Below are positions 8,343 to 16,036 of a stretch of DNA of 27,203 nt, piece after piece. The translations under genes and the position numbers were made by a program. The stretch comes from Fragilaria radians (Eukaryota > Bacillariophyta > Fragilariophyceae > Fragilariales > Fragilariaceae). How positions within the stretch are numbered: the first letter of the stretch is position 1; every line of letters begins with the position of its first letter. The stretch is from assembly GCA_900642245.1 (NCBI GenBank), contig CAAAJI010000649.1, forward strand, positions 1-27,203, read 5' to 3'. The notes under the pieces were generated by a model that had not been told where the DNA came from, searched no databases, and was given only the letters and a program-made list of their open reading frames with translations.

Positions 8343-9412
8343 TGGACCTGCCAAGCGACGACGTGCTGACGATCAAGGAAGGCTTTGCCGGACGGCTTCG
8401 ACTCAACCGGCCGAAAGCCCTGCACAGCCTCAACCGCCAGATGGTCCGCGACATGGCCCGCGCGCTGATCGAATGGCGCGACGATCCCGATGTGCGCATC
8501 ATCCTAATCGATCATGCCCAGGGACGCGGCTTCTGCGCCGGCGGCGACGTGGTCGACATCTCCCAGAGCGTCGAGGGCCATGACGCTGCGGCACGCGCCT
8601 TCTTCTTCGACGAATATCGCCTCAACCACCTCGAATATACCTACGCCAAGCCGGGCGTCGCCTTCATGGACGGGGTGACGATGGGCGGCGGGGTCGGGAT
8701 CGCCTGCCCGTGCCGCTACCGGGTCGCGACCGAGCGGACGATCCTGGCGATGCCCGAGACGACGATCGGCATCTTCCCCGACGTCGGCGGTGGCCGCTAT
8801 CTGTCGCGGTTGCGCGGGCGGCTGGCGCAGTTCCTCGCGCTGACGGGGGCCCGGCTCGATGGGGCGGAGTGCCTCAAGCTTCGGCTGGCGACCCACTACG
8901 TCCGGTCCGAGCATCTGGAAGAAGCGAAGGAGCGGATCATGGCCCAGCCGTTCCGCGTCCAGGCAATCCTCGACGAATTGTCCGAGGAGAGCGTCCCCGA
9001 GGCGCGGATTGCCGGCAATCTCGCGAGGATCGACCGATATTTCGCCTCGGACCGGCTGGAAGACATCATCGATGCGCTCGATGCCGGTGCCGCCGAGGGT
9101 GACGAATGGGCGGCCAAGGAAGCAGCCACGATCCGCGCCAAGTCCCCGATGGCCTGCAAGGTCAGCCTGAAACTGCTCCAGGAAAGCCCGTACCAGCTGC
9201 ATTTCGTCGACGAGATGCGGATGGAGTACGGCATCATGGTGCGGCTGATCCACCATCCCGATTTTCGCGAAGGCGTGCGCGCCCTGCTGATCGACAAGGA
9301 CAATAAACCGGGCTGGAACCCGTCCAACCCAGCGTCAATAGGCGACCGGGATGTCGCCGCCTTCTTCGAGCCGCTGCCGATCGAGGAAGAGTGGCGGCCG
9401 TTCGATTTCTAG
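8342..9412 (+). CDS. 3-hydroxyisobutyryl-CoA hydrolase (HIBCH-like, crotonase fold)
   Basis: The 356-residue product belongs to the crotonase superfamily but is about 100 residues longer than hydratases, as expected for 3-hydroxyisobutyryl-CoA hydrolase. It releases free 3-hydroxyisobutyrate for the later dehydrogenase. The oxyanion-hole segment is GVTMGGGVGI (111-120), and the family signature PETTIGIFPDVGGGRYLSRL (138-157) holds the expected catalytic Glu139 and Asp147. The C-terminal part (LLQESPYQLHFVDEMRMEYG and the following FREGVRALLIDKD) is typical of HIBCH. The ATG at 8342 shares its A with the phaC stop (TGATG). The motifs separate it clearly from the enoyl-CoA hydratase gene that follows. 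Confidence 0.93.
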   Translation: MDLPSDDVLTIKEGFAGRLRLNRPKALHSLNRQMVRDMARALIEWRDDPDVRIILIDHAQGRGFCAGGDVVDISQSVEGHDAAARAFFFDEYRLNHLEYTYAKPGVAFMDGVTMGGGVGIACPCRYRVATERTILAMPETTIGIFPDVGGGRYLSRLRGRLAQFLALTGARLDGAECLKLRLATHYVRSEHLEEAKERIMAQPFRVQAILDELSEESVPEARIAGNLARIDRYFASDRLEDIIDALDAGAAEGDEWAAKEAATIRAKSPMACKVSLKLLQESPYQLHFVDEMRMEYGIMVRLIHHPDFREGVRALLIDKDNKPGWNPSNPASIGDRDVAAFFEPLPIEEEWRPFDF

Positions 9413-9422
9413 GAGTGTCTGC

Positions 9423-10196
9423 ATGAGCTACGAAACGATCCTGGTTGAGGCGAAGGGCGCGGTCACGCTCGTTACGCTGAACCGCCCGCAAGCACTCAAT
9501 GCGCTGAATTCAGTGGTGCTCAGGGAATTGATCGCGGCGTTCACGGCCTATGATGCGGATCCGGCGCAGCGATGCCTGGTGCTGACCGGCTCCGAAAAAG
9601 CCTTTGCTGCCGGCGCGGACATCAAGGAAATGCAGGCGCAGGGTTTCGCCGACATGTATTCCAGCAACTTCTTCGCGGGCTGGGAGCAGGTCACGGCGAC
9701 CCGCAAGCCGTGGATCGCGGCGGTGTCTGGCTTCGCGCTCGGCGGCGGCTGCGAGGTGGCGATGATGGCGGACTTCATCATCGCGGCGGACACGGCAAAG
9801 TTCGGCCAGCCCGAGATCAAGCTTGGCGTCACGCCGGGCATGGGCGGATCGCAGCGGCTGACGCTTGCAGTCGGCAAGGCCAAGGCGATGGAGATGTGCC
9901 TGACCGGGCGGATGATGGGCGCCGAGGAGGCCGAACGCGCCGGGCTGGTGGCCAGGGTCGTGCCCGCGGCCGACCTGCTTGCCGAGGCGCTCAAGACCGC
10001 CGAGGCGATCGCCGGCATGGCCCCCCTCGCCGCCATTGCGACCAAGGAAATGGTCAATGCCGCGTTCGAACTGGGCCTGGCGCAAGGCATCAATTTCGAA
10101 CGGCGTCTGTTCCACGGCCTGTTCGGCACCGAAGATCAGAAAGAAGGCATGGCCGCCTTCGTCGAGAAACGTCCGGGCAACTGGACCGGCAAGTAA
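9423..10196 (+). CDS. Enoyl-CoA hydratase (methacrylyl-CoA hydratase)
   Basis: This 257-residue crotonase hydrates 2-enoyl-CoA esters; in this cluster the likely substrate is methacrylyl-CoA, giving 3-hydroxyisobutyryl-CoA. Both catalytic glutamates of true hydratases are present: Glu111 in ALGGGCEVAMMAD and Glu131 in QPEIKLGVTPGMGG. Their 20-residue spacing equals that of Glu144/Glu164 in the rat enzyme. The CoA-binding AFAAGADIKEM is at 60-70. The ATG at 9423 follows the previous stop by ten bases with an AGGAG site, and the usual family start (MSYETILVE) agrees. The frame is open upstream inside the hydrolase gene but without homology. General fatty-acid enoyl-CoA hydratase activity is also possible. 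Confidence 0.94.
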   Translation: MSYETILVEAKGAVTLVTLNRPQALNALNSVVLRELIAAFTAYDADPAQRCLVLTGSEKAFAAGADIKEMQAQGFADMYSSNFFAGWEQVTATRKPWIAAVSGFALGGGCEVAMMADFIIAADTAKFGQPEIKLGVTPGMGGSQRLTLAVGKAKAMEMCLTGRMMGAEEAERAGLVARVVPAADLLAEALKTAEAIAGMAPLAAIATKEMVNAAFELGLAQGINFERRLFHGLFGTEDQKEGMAAFVEKRPGNWTGK

Positions 10197-10206
10197 GGAT
10201 TCTCTC

Positions 10207-11121
10207 ATGGCACGCGTAGCATTCATTGGGCTCGGAAACATGGGCGGCGGAATGGCCGCGAACCTGGCCAAGGCGGGGCATGAAGTCGTCGCGTTCGACC
10301 TCAGCCTGCCCGCTCTCGACCGCGCCCGGGCCAACGGCTGTACCGTCGCCGACAGCGCCGACGCAGCAGTCGCCGACGCCGAGGCCGTGATCACCATGCT
10401 GCCAGCCGGAAAGCACGTCGCCGAAGTCTATCGCGGGAATGTTCTGCTCAACGCCCCGGCCTCGGCGATTTTGATCGATTGCTCCACGATCGACGTCGCC
10501 ACTGCCAAGGCGGTGGCCGGAGAGGCGGGGTTCGCCAAATTCGAAATGGTCGACGCCCCCGTCTCGGGCGGGATCGCCGCGGCCGAGGGCGGCACCCTCA
10601 CCTTCATGGTTGGCGGAACTGGCGCGGCCTTCGACCGGGCGCGGCCCTATCTCGAATCGATGGGCAAGGCGGTGATCCACGCGGGGGATTCCGGTGCGGG
10701 CCAGGCCGCCAAGATCTGCAACAACATGCTGCTGGGCGCGACCATGGCTGCGACCTGTGAGGCGTTTGTCCTCGCCGAGAAGCTGGGCCTCAACCCGCAG
10801 ACCTTCTTCGACATTTCCTCCAAGGCGTCGGGGCAAAGCTGGTCGATGACCACCTATTGCCCGGTCCCCGGCGTCGGACCTGAGACTCCCGCCGACCGCA
10901 ACTACGAAGGCGGGTTTGCTGCGGCGCTGATGCTCAAGGATCTCAAGCTGGCGATGGAGGCGGCGAAGGAAGCCGGCGCCTACACGCCGATGGGCGGGGA
11001 AGCCGAGGAATTGTACCAAAGGTTCGTCGACCGTGGTGGCGCTGCCAAGGACTTTTCCGGCCTGATCAAGATGATCGACGACAGCTGGGAAGCGCCGGCC
11101 GAGGGAAACATCAAGGGTTGA
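10207..11121 (+). CDS. mmsB: 3-hydroxyisobutyrate dehydrogenase
   Basis: This 304-residue NAD+-dependent enzyme oxidises 3-hydroxyisobutyrate to methylmalonate semialdehyde, the substrate of MmsA encoded at the head of the cluster. The Rossmann start GLGNMGGGMAANL (8-20) is the beta-hydroxyacid dehydrogenase NAD motif; the substrate loop DAPVSGG is at 116-122 and the catalytic Lys169 lies in GAGQAAKICNN. The C-terminal helical part has the expected LMLKDLKLAMEAA segment. A TAAGGA site overlapping the previous stop sits just upstream of the ATG. With mmsA, the acyl-CoA dehydrogenase, the hydratase and the hydrolase, it completes the path from isobutyryl-CoA to propionyl-CoA. Confidence 0.95.
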   Translation: MARVAFIGLGNMGGGMAANLAKAGHEVVAFDLSLPALDRARANGCTVADSADAAVADAEAVITMLPAGKHVAEVYRGNVLLNAPASAILIDCSTIDVATAKAVAGEAGFAKFEMVDAPVSGGIAAAEGGTLTFMVGGTGAAFDRARPYLESMGKAVIHAGDSGAGQAAKICNNMLLGATMAATCEAFVLAEKLGLNPQTFFDISSKASGQSWSMTTYCPVPGVGPETPADRNYEGGFAAALMLKDLKLAMEAAKEAGAYTPMGGEAEELYQRFVDRGGAAKDFSGLIKMIDDSWEAPAEGNIKG

Positions 11122-11152
11122 TGTCGACGGCAGCGAGGCCCACATCGCGGTC

Positions 11153-11731
11153 ATGCTGATCGAGATAGAACCGACGCCCAACCCGGCGACCCGTAAATTC
11201 CTCCCCGGACGGACCGTGATGGAGACCGGCGGTCGCGATTTTCCAAACGCCGCCGCTGCCGAGGCGTCACCCCTGGCCGAAGCATTGTTTGCCATCGGCG
11301 GAGTCGACGGGGTCTATTTCGGGCGCGACTTCATCTCGGTTTCAGCGGCACCATCTGCCGACTGGCACGCGCTCGAGGGCGACGTGCTGACCCTCTTGCT
11401 CGACCATTTCACGCTCGATGCGCCGCTTTTCCGGCAGGGCAGCGCGGCAGGAATCGAAATTGCACCCAACGACGGGTTCGAGATCGTCGACGACCCGGCC
11501 GACGCCGACATCATCGACCAGATCAAGGATCTGCTCGAGACGCGCGTGCGACCGGCAGTCGCCAATGACGGTGGGGACATCGTCTATCGCGGCTACCGCG
11601 ACGGCACGCTTTATCTGGTGATGCAGGGCGCCTGCGCCGGCTGCCCGTCGTCCGCAGTGACGCTGAAGCGCGGGATCGAGAGCCTGATCAAACATTACGT
11701 TCCGGAGGTCGAGACCGTCGAGGCGGTCTGA
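11153..11731 (+). CDS. NifU-family Fe-S cluster scaffold/carrier (Nfu type)
   Basis: This 192-residue cytosolic protein should carry and deliver [4Fe-4S] clusters to apo-enzymes; MiaB, encoded in this window, is one possible client. It has two domains. The N-terminal Nfu domain (about 1-90) begins with the diagnostic EPTPNPATRKFLPG and includes the GVDGVYFGRDFISVS strand. The C-terminal NifU domain (about 118-188) holds the cluster-binding CxxC as Cys161 and Cys164 in GACAGCPSS. This is the arrangement of alphaproteobacterial and mitochondrial NFU1 proteins. The gene lies 31 bases after mmsB and may be read through from it; no terminator is visible between them. Confidence 0.94.
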   Translation: MLIEIEPTPNPATRKFLPGRTVMETGGRDFPNAAAAEASPLAEALFAIGGVDGVYFGRDFISVSAAPSADWHALEGDVLTLLLDHFTLDAPLFRQGSAAGIEIAPNDGFEIVDDPADADIIDQIKDLLETRVRPAVANDGGDIVYRGYRDGTLYLVMQGACAGCPSSAVTLKRGIESLIKHYVPEVETVEAV

Positions 11732-11807
11732 CCGCGATTCGCAATTCGCTTGCTCGACGGGTCGCCTTGTGGCCTCTTCGCTTCAGCCAAGAGCGGAGCC
11801 CGAGCCT

Positions 11808-12416
11808 TTGATTCTCGCCCTCGACACGTCCACCCCGGCTTGTACCGCGGCCTTGTTCGCAGCGGACGGCTCGTTGTTTGCTTACACCGATGAGGTGTTC
11901 GGGCGGGGCCACGCCGAATATCTTGCGCCGATGATCGCCGACATGCTGGCTGGGCATGTCCCCGCCAGGATCCAGGTCGGGATCGGGCCAGGCAGCTTTA
12001 CCGGGCTCCGGATCGGCATCGCCTGTGCCCATGGGCTGGCGCTCGGCTGGGATATTCCGATCCATGGGATGAGTTCGCTTGCGCTGATCGCCGCAGGGGC
12101 GCCCGGTGATGGGCCGGTCGCGGTTGCCGTTGCAGGCGGCCATGGCGAAATTTTCGTTTCCGAATATGCCCGCCCGGGACTGCGCGCGATATGCGACGCC
12201 GCCAATCTCACGCCCGATGCGGCAGCCAGGCAGATCGAAGCGGCGCTGGTGGTCGGCAGCGGGGCTGCTGCGCTGGTCGCCGCGCGCGGGTCGGGCGAGG
12301 CGGTCGACCTCCTGCCATCAGCTGCCAATGCGCTGAAGCTGCCGAGCCCCTTGCGCGCGCTACCACCGAGCCCGCTTTACGCCCGCGCGCCCGACGCGCG
12401 CCCGGTGGCGGCATGA
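11808..12416 (+). CDS. tsaB: tRNA threonylcarbamoyladenosine biosynthesis protein TsaB
   Basis: TsaB is the non-catalytic partner that binds TsaD in forming threonylcarbamoyl-A37 on ANN-decoding tRNAs. The ASKHA-fold start ILALDTSTPACTAALF and the family motif GIGPGSFTGLRIGIA are both present. About 202 residues is usual for short alphaproteobacterial TsaB. I chose the TTG at 11808 because it places LILALDTS at the N-terminus as in the family and has GGAG nine bases upstream. A GTG at 11769 would add 13 residues without family support. The stop overlaps the next gene by ATGA, giving the common tsaB-rimI pairing. No tsaD or tsaE is in the window. Confidence 0.9.
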   Translation: MILALDTSTPACTAALFAADGSLFAYTDEVFGRGHAEYLAPMIADMLAGHVPARIQVGIGPGSFTGLRIGIACAHGLALGWDIPIHGMSSLALIAAGAPGDGPVAVAVAGGHGEIFVSEYARPGLRAICDAANLTPDAAARQIEAALVVGSGAAALVAARGSGEAVDLLPSAANALKLPSPLRALPPSPLYARAPDARPVAA

Positions 12417-12907
12417 GCAGCGTCACCAAGCCGGTCGTCCCAGTAACGATCGACATCGGAACATCATCCGATCTCGACGGCGTGATGGACGTGATGGCCA
12501 ATGCGTTCGATCCCGGTTTCGGGGAGGGCTGGTCGCGGTCGCAATGCGCCGGGATCCTTCCATTGACCGGCGTGGTCCTGACGATTGCGCGCGACGAACG
12601 TGGCACAGTGCGCGGCTTCTCCCTCCAGCGCACGATTGCGGGGGAAGCCGAATTGCTGCTGTTGGGCGTGCATCGCTCGGCTCAGCGGTGCGGGATCGGA
12701 GCGCTGTTGCTCGATCATTTTATCAATGCCGGCAGGGCAAGCGGAGCCACCCGCCTTCATCTCGAAGTGCGCGACGGCAATCCCGCGACAGCAATGTACG
12801 ATTCCTTCGGTTTCGTTCCCGAGGGCCGGCGATCCAACTATTATCGAGGTAGTGACGACCGTCTGTTCGACGCTGTTACAATGGTGCTCGACCTAACGCG
12901 CATGTAA
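12413..12907 (+). CDS. rimI: GNAT N-acetyltransferase, RimI-like
   Basis: The 164-residue product has the GNAT fold with acetyl-CoA motif A at residues 87-100 (HRSAQRCGIGALLL, fitting the Q/R-x-x-G-x-G/A loop) and the downstream LHLEVRDGNPATAMYDSFGFVPEGRRSNYY-type RimI pattern at about 115-145 (key residues N123, A125, Y129, F132, G133, F134, N142, Y143). RimI acetylates the N-terminal alanine of ribosomal protein S18. The overlap with tsaB (ATGA) is the usual genomic setting of rimI and the main reason for the specific call. The N-terminal 20 residues are less typical, so another small GNAT substrate is possible. Confidence 0.83.
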   Translation: MSSVTKPVVPVTIDIGTSSDLDGVMDVMANAFDPGFGEGWSRSQCAGILPLTGVVLTIARDERGTVRGFSLQRTIAGEAELLLLGVHRSAQRCGIGALLLDHFINAGRASGATRLHLEVRDGNPATAMYDSFGFVPEGRRSNYYRGSDDRLFDAVTMVLDLTRM

Positions 12908-12913
12908 TTCAAA

Positions 12914-12926
12914 AATGGTGACCATT
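12914..12926. promoter_or_regulatory. 13-base perfect palindrome upstream of mucR
   Basis: AATGGTGACCATT is an exact inverted repeat around a central G, placed seven bases after the acetyltransferase stop and about 95 bases before the mucR start. It is followed at 12927-12934 and 12940-12947 by a direct repeat of GCGCGGCC with a 13-base period. Palindromes of this size in a promoter region are often operators; an autoregulatory site is possible. The bound protein is unknown. Confidence 0.4.
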
Positions 12927-13020
12927 GCGCGGCCACATCGCGCGGCCTAGGCACCATCCGGTTCTGTCTGTTCTAGGCGGTTCGCGTTCGCGTCGAAAAT
13001 CAGCTCGGGGAAATGAACGA

Positions 13021-13440
13021 ATGTCCGATGAAGCCAACGATGATACATTGCTGACACTGACCGCTGACATTGTCGCTGCCCACGTCAGTAACAATAGTGT
13101 TGCAGTCAACGACCTGCCGCAACTGATCAACAACATCCACGGCGCCCTCGCGGGACTCTCGGGCCGAAGCGCGCCCGAGGCCAAGCTGGAGCCCAAGGTG
13201 CCGATCCGTTCGTCGATCCGGCCGGACTATATCGTCTGCCTGGAGGATGGAAAAAAACTCAAGATGCTGAAGCGGCATCTGATGACTCATTATCAGATGA
13301 CTCCCGACCAGTATCGCCAGAAGTGGGGCCTCAATTCGGACTATCCGATGGTTGCGCCCAATTATGCCGAACAACGGCGGACGCTGGCCAAGGCGATCGG
13401 CCTTGGCACCAAGCGCCGCAAGACCACCAAGGCAAAGTAG
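13021..13440 (+). CDS. mucR: MucR/Ros-family transcriptional regulator
   Basis: This 139-residue DNA-binding protein belongs to the alphaproteobacterial Ros/MucR family, H-NS-like global regulators of surface polysaccharide, motility and cell-cycle genes. The core runs from DYIVCLEDGKKLKMLKRHL to MTPDQYRQKWGL and DYPMVAPNYA, all family landmarks. The zinc-finger-like site is Cys73-x2-Asp76-x9-His86-x3-His90, so the second cysteine of classical Ros is replaced by Asp, as in several known rhizobial homologues. The N-terminal 45 residues form the expected oligomerisation region. The C-terminus is basic (GTKRRKTTKAK). The ATG at 13021 fits the family start; an upstream extension of the frame shows no homology. 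It has its own intergenic region in front and a terminator behind. Confidence 0.94.
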   Translation: MSDEANDDTLLTLTADIVAAHVSNNSVAVNDLPQLINNIHGALAGLSGRSAPEAKLEPKVPIRSSIRPDYIVCLEDGKKLKMLKRHLMTHYQMTPDQYRQKWGLNSDYPMVAPNYAEQRRTLAKAIGLGTKRRKTTKAK

Positions 13441-13478
13441 TCCGGGCCTGGGTTCACCCCGCGCCTTAAAATAAAAAC

Positions 13479-13517
13479 GGGGGAGCGGGCGCGCCGAACG
13501 CCGGCTCCCCTTTTCTT
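13479..13517 (+). terminator. Intrinsic terminator after mucR
   Basis: GGGGAGC at 13480-13486 pairs with GCTCCCC at 13504-13510. After one G-G mismatch the stem continues for four more pairs, with a seven-base loop at 13492-13498. TTTTCTT follows directly. An A-rich run (AAAATAAAAA) sits on the other side of the stem, so it could also work for antisense transcripts. This is the clearest terminator in the window and separates mucR from the fur-headed run. Confidence 0.88.
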
Positions 13518-13545
13518 ATGCCCACCGACACCCTACCCTTGGGTC

Positions 13546-13968
13546 ATGCACCGACCGATCGATATCGAACAGCTTTGCGCCGACAAGGGCCTCCGCATCA
13601 CCGAACAACGCAAGACCATCGCGCGCGTTCTCGGCGAGAGCGAGGATCACCCCGACGTCGAGACGCTCCACGCGCGCGCCGCCTCGATCGACCCCAACAT
13701 CTCGATCGCCACAGTTTATCGAACCGTTCGATTGTTCGAGGAGGCGGGAATTCTAGAACGGCATGAATTCGGTGACGGCCGGTCGCGCTACGAAGCCGCC
13801 TCCGAATCGCATCACGACCATCTGATCGACGTTGAGACCGGCAAGGTCATCGAATTCGTCGATGAGGAACTCGAGGAACTACAGCGGCGGATCGCCGATC
13901 GCCTGGGCTTTCGGCTGGTCGATCATCGCATGGAACTCTATGGCGTTGCACGCGACCGCGGTCGCTGA
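13546..13968 (+). CDS. fur: Fur-family metalloregulator (Fur/Mur-like)
   Basis: This 140-residue repressor senses Fe2+ or Mn2+. The N-terminal winged helix has GLRITEQRKTIARVL (15-29) and the recognition helix SIATVYRTVRLFEEAGIL (53-70), followed by the regulatory metal site HHDH at 89-92. Where E. coli Fur has the structural CxxC zinc site, this protein reads HLIDVETGKVIEF; it has a single Cys (Cys11). Loss of CxxC is typical of alphaproteobacterial Fur/Mur proteins, many of which respond mainly to manganese, so the metal cannot be fixed from sequence. It starts 28 bases after the mucR terminator's T-run and overlaps plsC by 29 bases, heading a long co-directional run. Confidence 0.93.
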   Translation: MHRPIDIEQLCADKGLRITEQRKTIARVLGESEDHPDVETLHARAASIDPNISIATVYRTVRLFEEAGILERHEFGDGRSRYEAASESHHDHLIDVETGKVIEFVDEELEELQRRIADRLGFRLVDHRMELYGVARDRGR

Positions 13969-14713
13969 ATCCGGTTCCTCGCGATGGCGGGCGGCAATGC
14001 GGATTGCCGCGATGGGCGGTTGGTTCTTCCTTTGCGTCGTTCCGCATCTAGCCTCGAAATTGGCCGGTCCTTCACCCTGGCCGCGCCGATTTCTAGCCGG
14101 CACCGCGCGCATCTGCGGCGCCGACGTGCGGATCGACGGAGCACCCGCCACTGCCCGGACACTGTTGATCGCCAATCACGTGAGTTGGCTCGACATCATG
14201 GTGCTGGCGGGAGCAACCGGCTGCGCGTTCATCTCCAAGGCGGAGATTCGCGGACACCCTTTCCTGCGCTGGGCCGCCGACCAGAATCACACAATCTACG
14301 TCGAGCGGGCCGAACGCCGCGCGATCCATGACCAGGCTCGGTCGATCCTGGACGGCTTGACGCGCGGCCAGCCGCTGGCGCTGTTTCCCGAGGGGACGGT
14401 CGGCGATGGCGGCACCCTTTTGCCGTTCAAGCCGTCGTTGCTGTCCGCCGTCGCCCCGCCGCCGGACGGACTGAGCCTGCGCCCGGTAGCGATCGATTAT
14501 CACGGCAACGCCCATGTGCTCGGCTGGGCACCGGGTGAACATGGGCTCGACAATGCGCTTCGGATCCTTGGCCGGCGCGGACGCCTGCCAGTAACGGTGC
14601 GGCTGCTCGGCCCGATTGCCCCCTCCCCCGACCGCAAGATCATCGCCCGCGCGGCGCATGACGCGATTGCCAATGCGCTGGCACCTTCCGGCGTCGGCCC
14701 GGCTCGGTTATAG
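13940..14713 (+). CDS. plsC: 1-acyl-sn-glycerol-3-phosphate acyltransferase
   Basis: This inner-membrane acyltransferase converts lysophosphatidate to phosphatidate in phospholipid synthesis. With the ATG at 13940 it has 257 residues. An N-terminal hydrophobic segment (about 21-38, MRIAAMGGWFFLCVV) anchors it. The catalytic HX4D motif is His80-VSWL-Asp85, followed by the glycerol-phosphate-binding FPEGT at 149-153. The start is not certain: the ATG at 13940 lies inside fur and has GGAA five bases upstream, while a second ATG at 13997 would remove 19 residues and leave the membrane segment intact. A related lyso-ornithine lipid acyltransferase (OlsA) has the same motifs, but no olsB is nearby. 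Confidence 0.9.
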   Translation: MALHATAVAESGSSRWRAAMRIAAMGGWFFLCVVPHLASKLAGPSPWPRRFLAGTARICGADVRIDGAPATARTLLIANHVSWLDIMVLAGATGCAFISKAEIRGHPFLRWAADQNHTIYVERAERRAIHDQARSILDGLTRGQPLALFPEGTVGDGGTLLPFKPSLLSAVAPPPDGLSLRPVAIDYHGNAHVLGWAPGEHGLDNALRILGRRGRLPVTVRLLGPIAPSPDRKIIARAAHDAIANALAPSGVGPARL

Positions 14714-14722
14714 GCGCGCGTC

Positions 14723-16036
14723 ATGACCCCCATTCCCGCCCCTTCCACCTTCAAGATCAAGAGCTTCGGCTGCCAGATGAACGTCTATGACGGCGAGCGG
14801 ATGGCTGAACTGCTGACCAACGAAGGCATGAACGCGGCCGCCGACGGCGAGGACGCGGACCTGGTGGTGCTCAATACCTGTCACATCCGCGAGAAGGCGG
14901 TCGACAAGGCCTATTCCGACGTTGGGCGCCTCACTCGCGAGGATGGCAGCCGGCCGATGATCGCCTTGGCCGGTTGCGTCGCGCAGGCCGAAGGATCCGA
15001 GGCCCAGCGCCGGTCGAAGATGATCGACCTGGTGGTCGGACCGCAAGCCTATCACCGCCTTCCCGCCATGGTCGCGGCAGCGGCCGCCGGTGCCCGCCCG
15101 GTCGATACGGACATGCCCGCCATCTCCAAGTTCGAAGCACTGCCGGCACGGCGCCGATCCGGGCCGAGCGCGTTCCTGACCGTCCAGGAAGGGTGCGACA
15201 AATTCTGCACCTATTGCGTCGTTCCCTACACCCGCGGCGCGGAAATCAGCCGACCGTTCGGAGATATCGTCTCGGAAGCACAGGCGCTGGTCGACGGCGG
15301 CGCGCGCGAGATCACCCTGCTCGGGCAGAACGTCAACGCGTGGAGCGGCGGCCTCGACAAGCTGATCCGCGCCATCGCCCGGATCGATGGGCTCGAACGC
15401 ATCCGCTACATGACCAGCCACCCCGCCGACATGACCGACGAATTGATCGCGGCGCATGGCGAGGTCGACAAGTTGATGCCCTATCTTCACCTGCCAGTGC
15501 AGTCGGGCTCCGACTCGATCCTGAGAGCAATGAACCGTAGTCACTCGGTTGAAAGCTACCTCCGCACGATCGAAAAAGTACGGGCGGCTCGGCCCGGTCT
15601 TGCTATCTCCGGGGACTTCATCGTCGGCTTCCCGGGCGAGACCGATCAAGATTTCACCGATACGCTCGCAATCGTCGATGCGGTCGGTTACGCTTCGGCC
15701 TATAGTTTCAAGTATAGCGCCCGGCCGGGCACCCCGGCGGCGACAATGGAAGGAGCGGTTGACCCTCAGGTGATGGACGAACGATTGCAGCGCCTCCAGG
15801 CCCGCCTCGCCGAGCATAGCCTCGCCTTCAACCATGCCACCATCGGCCGCGACACCAGGATATTGGTCGACCGCAAGGGCCGACTACCCGGTCAGATGAT
15901 TGGCAAATCACCATGGCTCCAATCGATTTTCGTCACCACTGATGCGGTGATCGGCGACATGGTAGACGTCACTGTCACCCACGCCCTCCCCAACAGCCTC
16001 GGCGGTGTCGTGCGCACCCTTCGGGCGGCCGCCTGA
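14723..16036 (+). CDS. miaB: tRNA-2-methylthio-N6-dimethylallyladenosine synthase MiaB
   Basis: MiaB is a radical-SAM methylthiotransferase that adds the 2-methylthio group to i6A37 of UNN-decoding tRNAs. The 437-residue protein has its three domains: the N-terminal UPF0004 domain with auxiliary cluster cysteines Cys17 (KSFGCQMN), Cys53 (NTCHIREKA) and Cys84 (GCVAQ); the radical-SAM core with Cys158, Cys162 and Cys165 (EGCDKFCTYCVVPYTRG); and a C-terminal TRAM RNA-binding domain. HLPVQSGSDSILRAMNR is the expected family segment. Its stop shares one base with the phoH start. It begins the conserved miaB-phoH-ybeY-corC-lnt block, nine bases after plsC. Confidence 0.97.
   Translation: MTPIPAPSTFKIKSFGCQMNVYDGERMAELLTNEGMNAAADGEDADLVVLNTCHIREKAVDKAYSDVGRLTREDGSRPMIALAGCVAQAEGSEAQRRSKMIDLVVGPQAYHRLPAMVAAAAAGARPVDTDMPAISKFEALPARRRSGPSAFLTVQEGCDKFCTYCVVPYTRGAEISRPFGDIVSEAQALVDGGAREITLLGQNVNAWSGGLDKLIRAIARIDGLERIRYMTSHPADMTDELIAAHGEVDKLMPYLHLPVQSGSDSILRAMNRSHSVESYLRTIEKVRAARPGLAISGDFIVGFPGETDQDFTDTLAIVDAVGYASAYSFKYSARPGTPAATMEGAVDPQVMDERLQRLQARLAEHSLAFNHATIGRDTRILVDRKGRLPGQMIGKSPWLQSIFVTTDAVIGDMVDVTVTHALPNSLGGVVRTLRAAA

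Noticed and set aside
10090..11295. 401-codon minus-strand open frame opposite mmsB and the Nfu gene
   Set aside because: Compositional shadow; the plus strand holds clear NAD and CxxC motifs.
11769..11807. GTG start for tsaB 13 codons upstream
   Set aside because: The extra residues do not match the family, which begins just before the ILALDTS strand, and the TTG at 11808 has GGAG at normal spacing.
13466..13478. TAAAAT-like -10 box for fur inside the mucR terminator region
   Set aside because: The A-rich run is better explained as part of the terminator; no -35 element is found at proper distance, and a start here would place the terminator hairpin in the fur leader.
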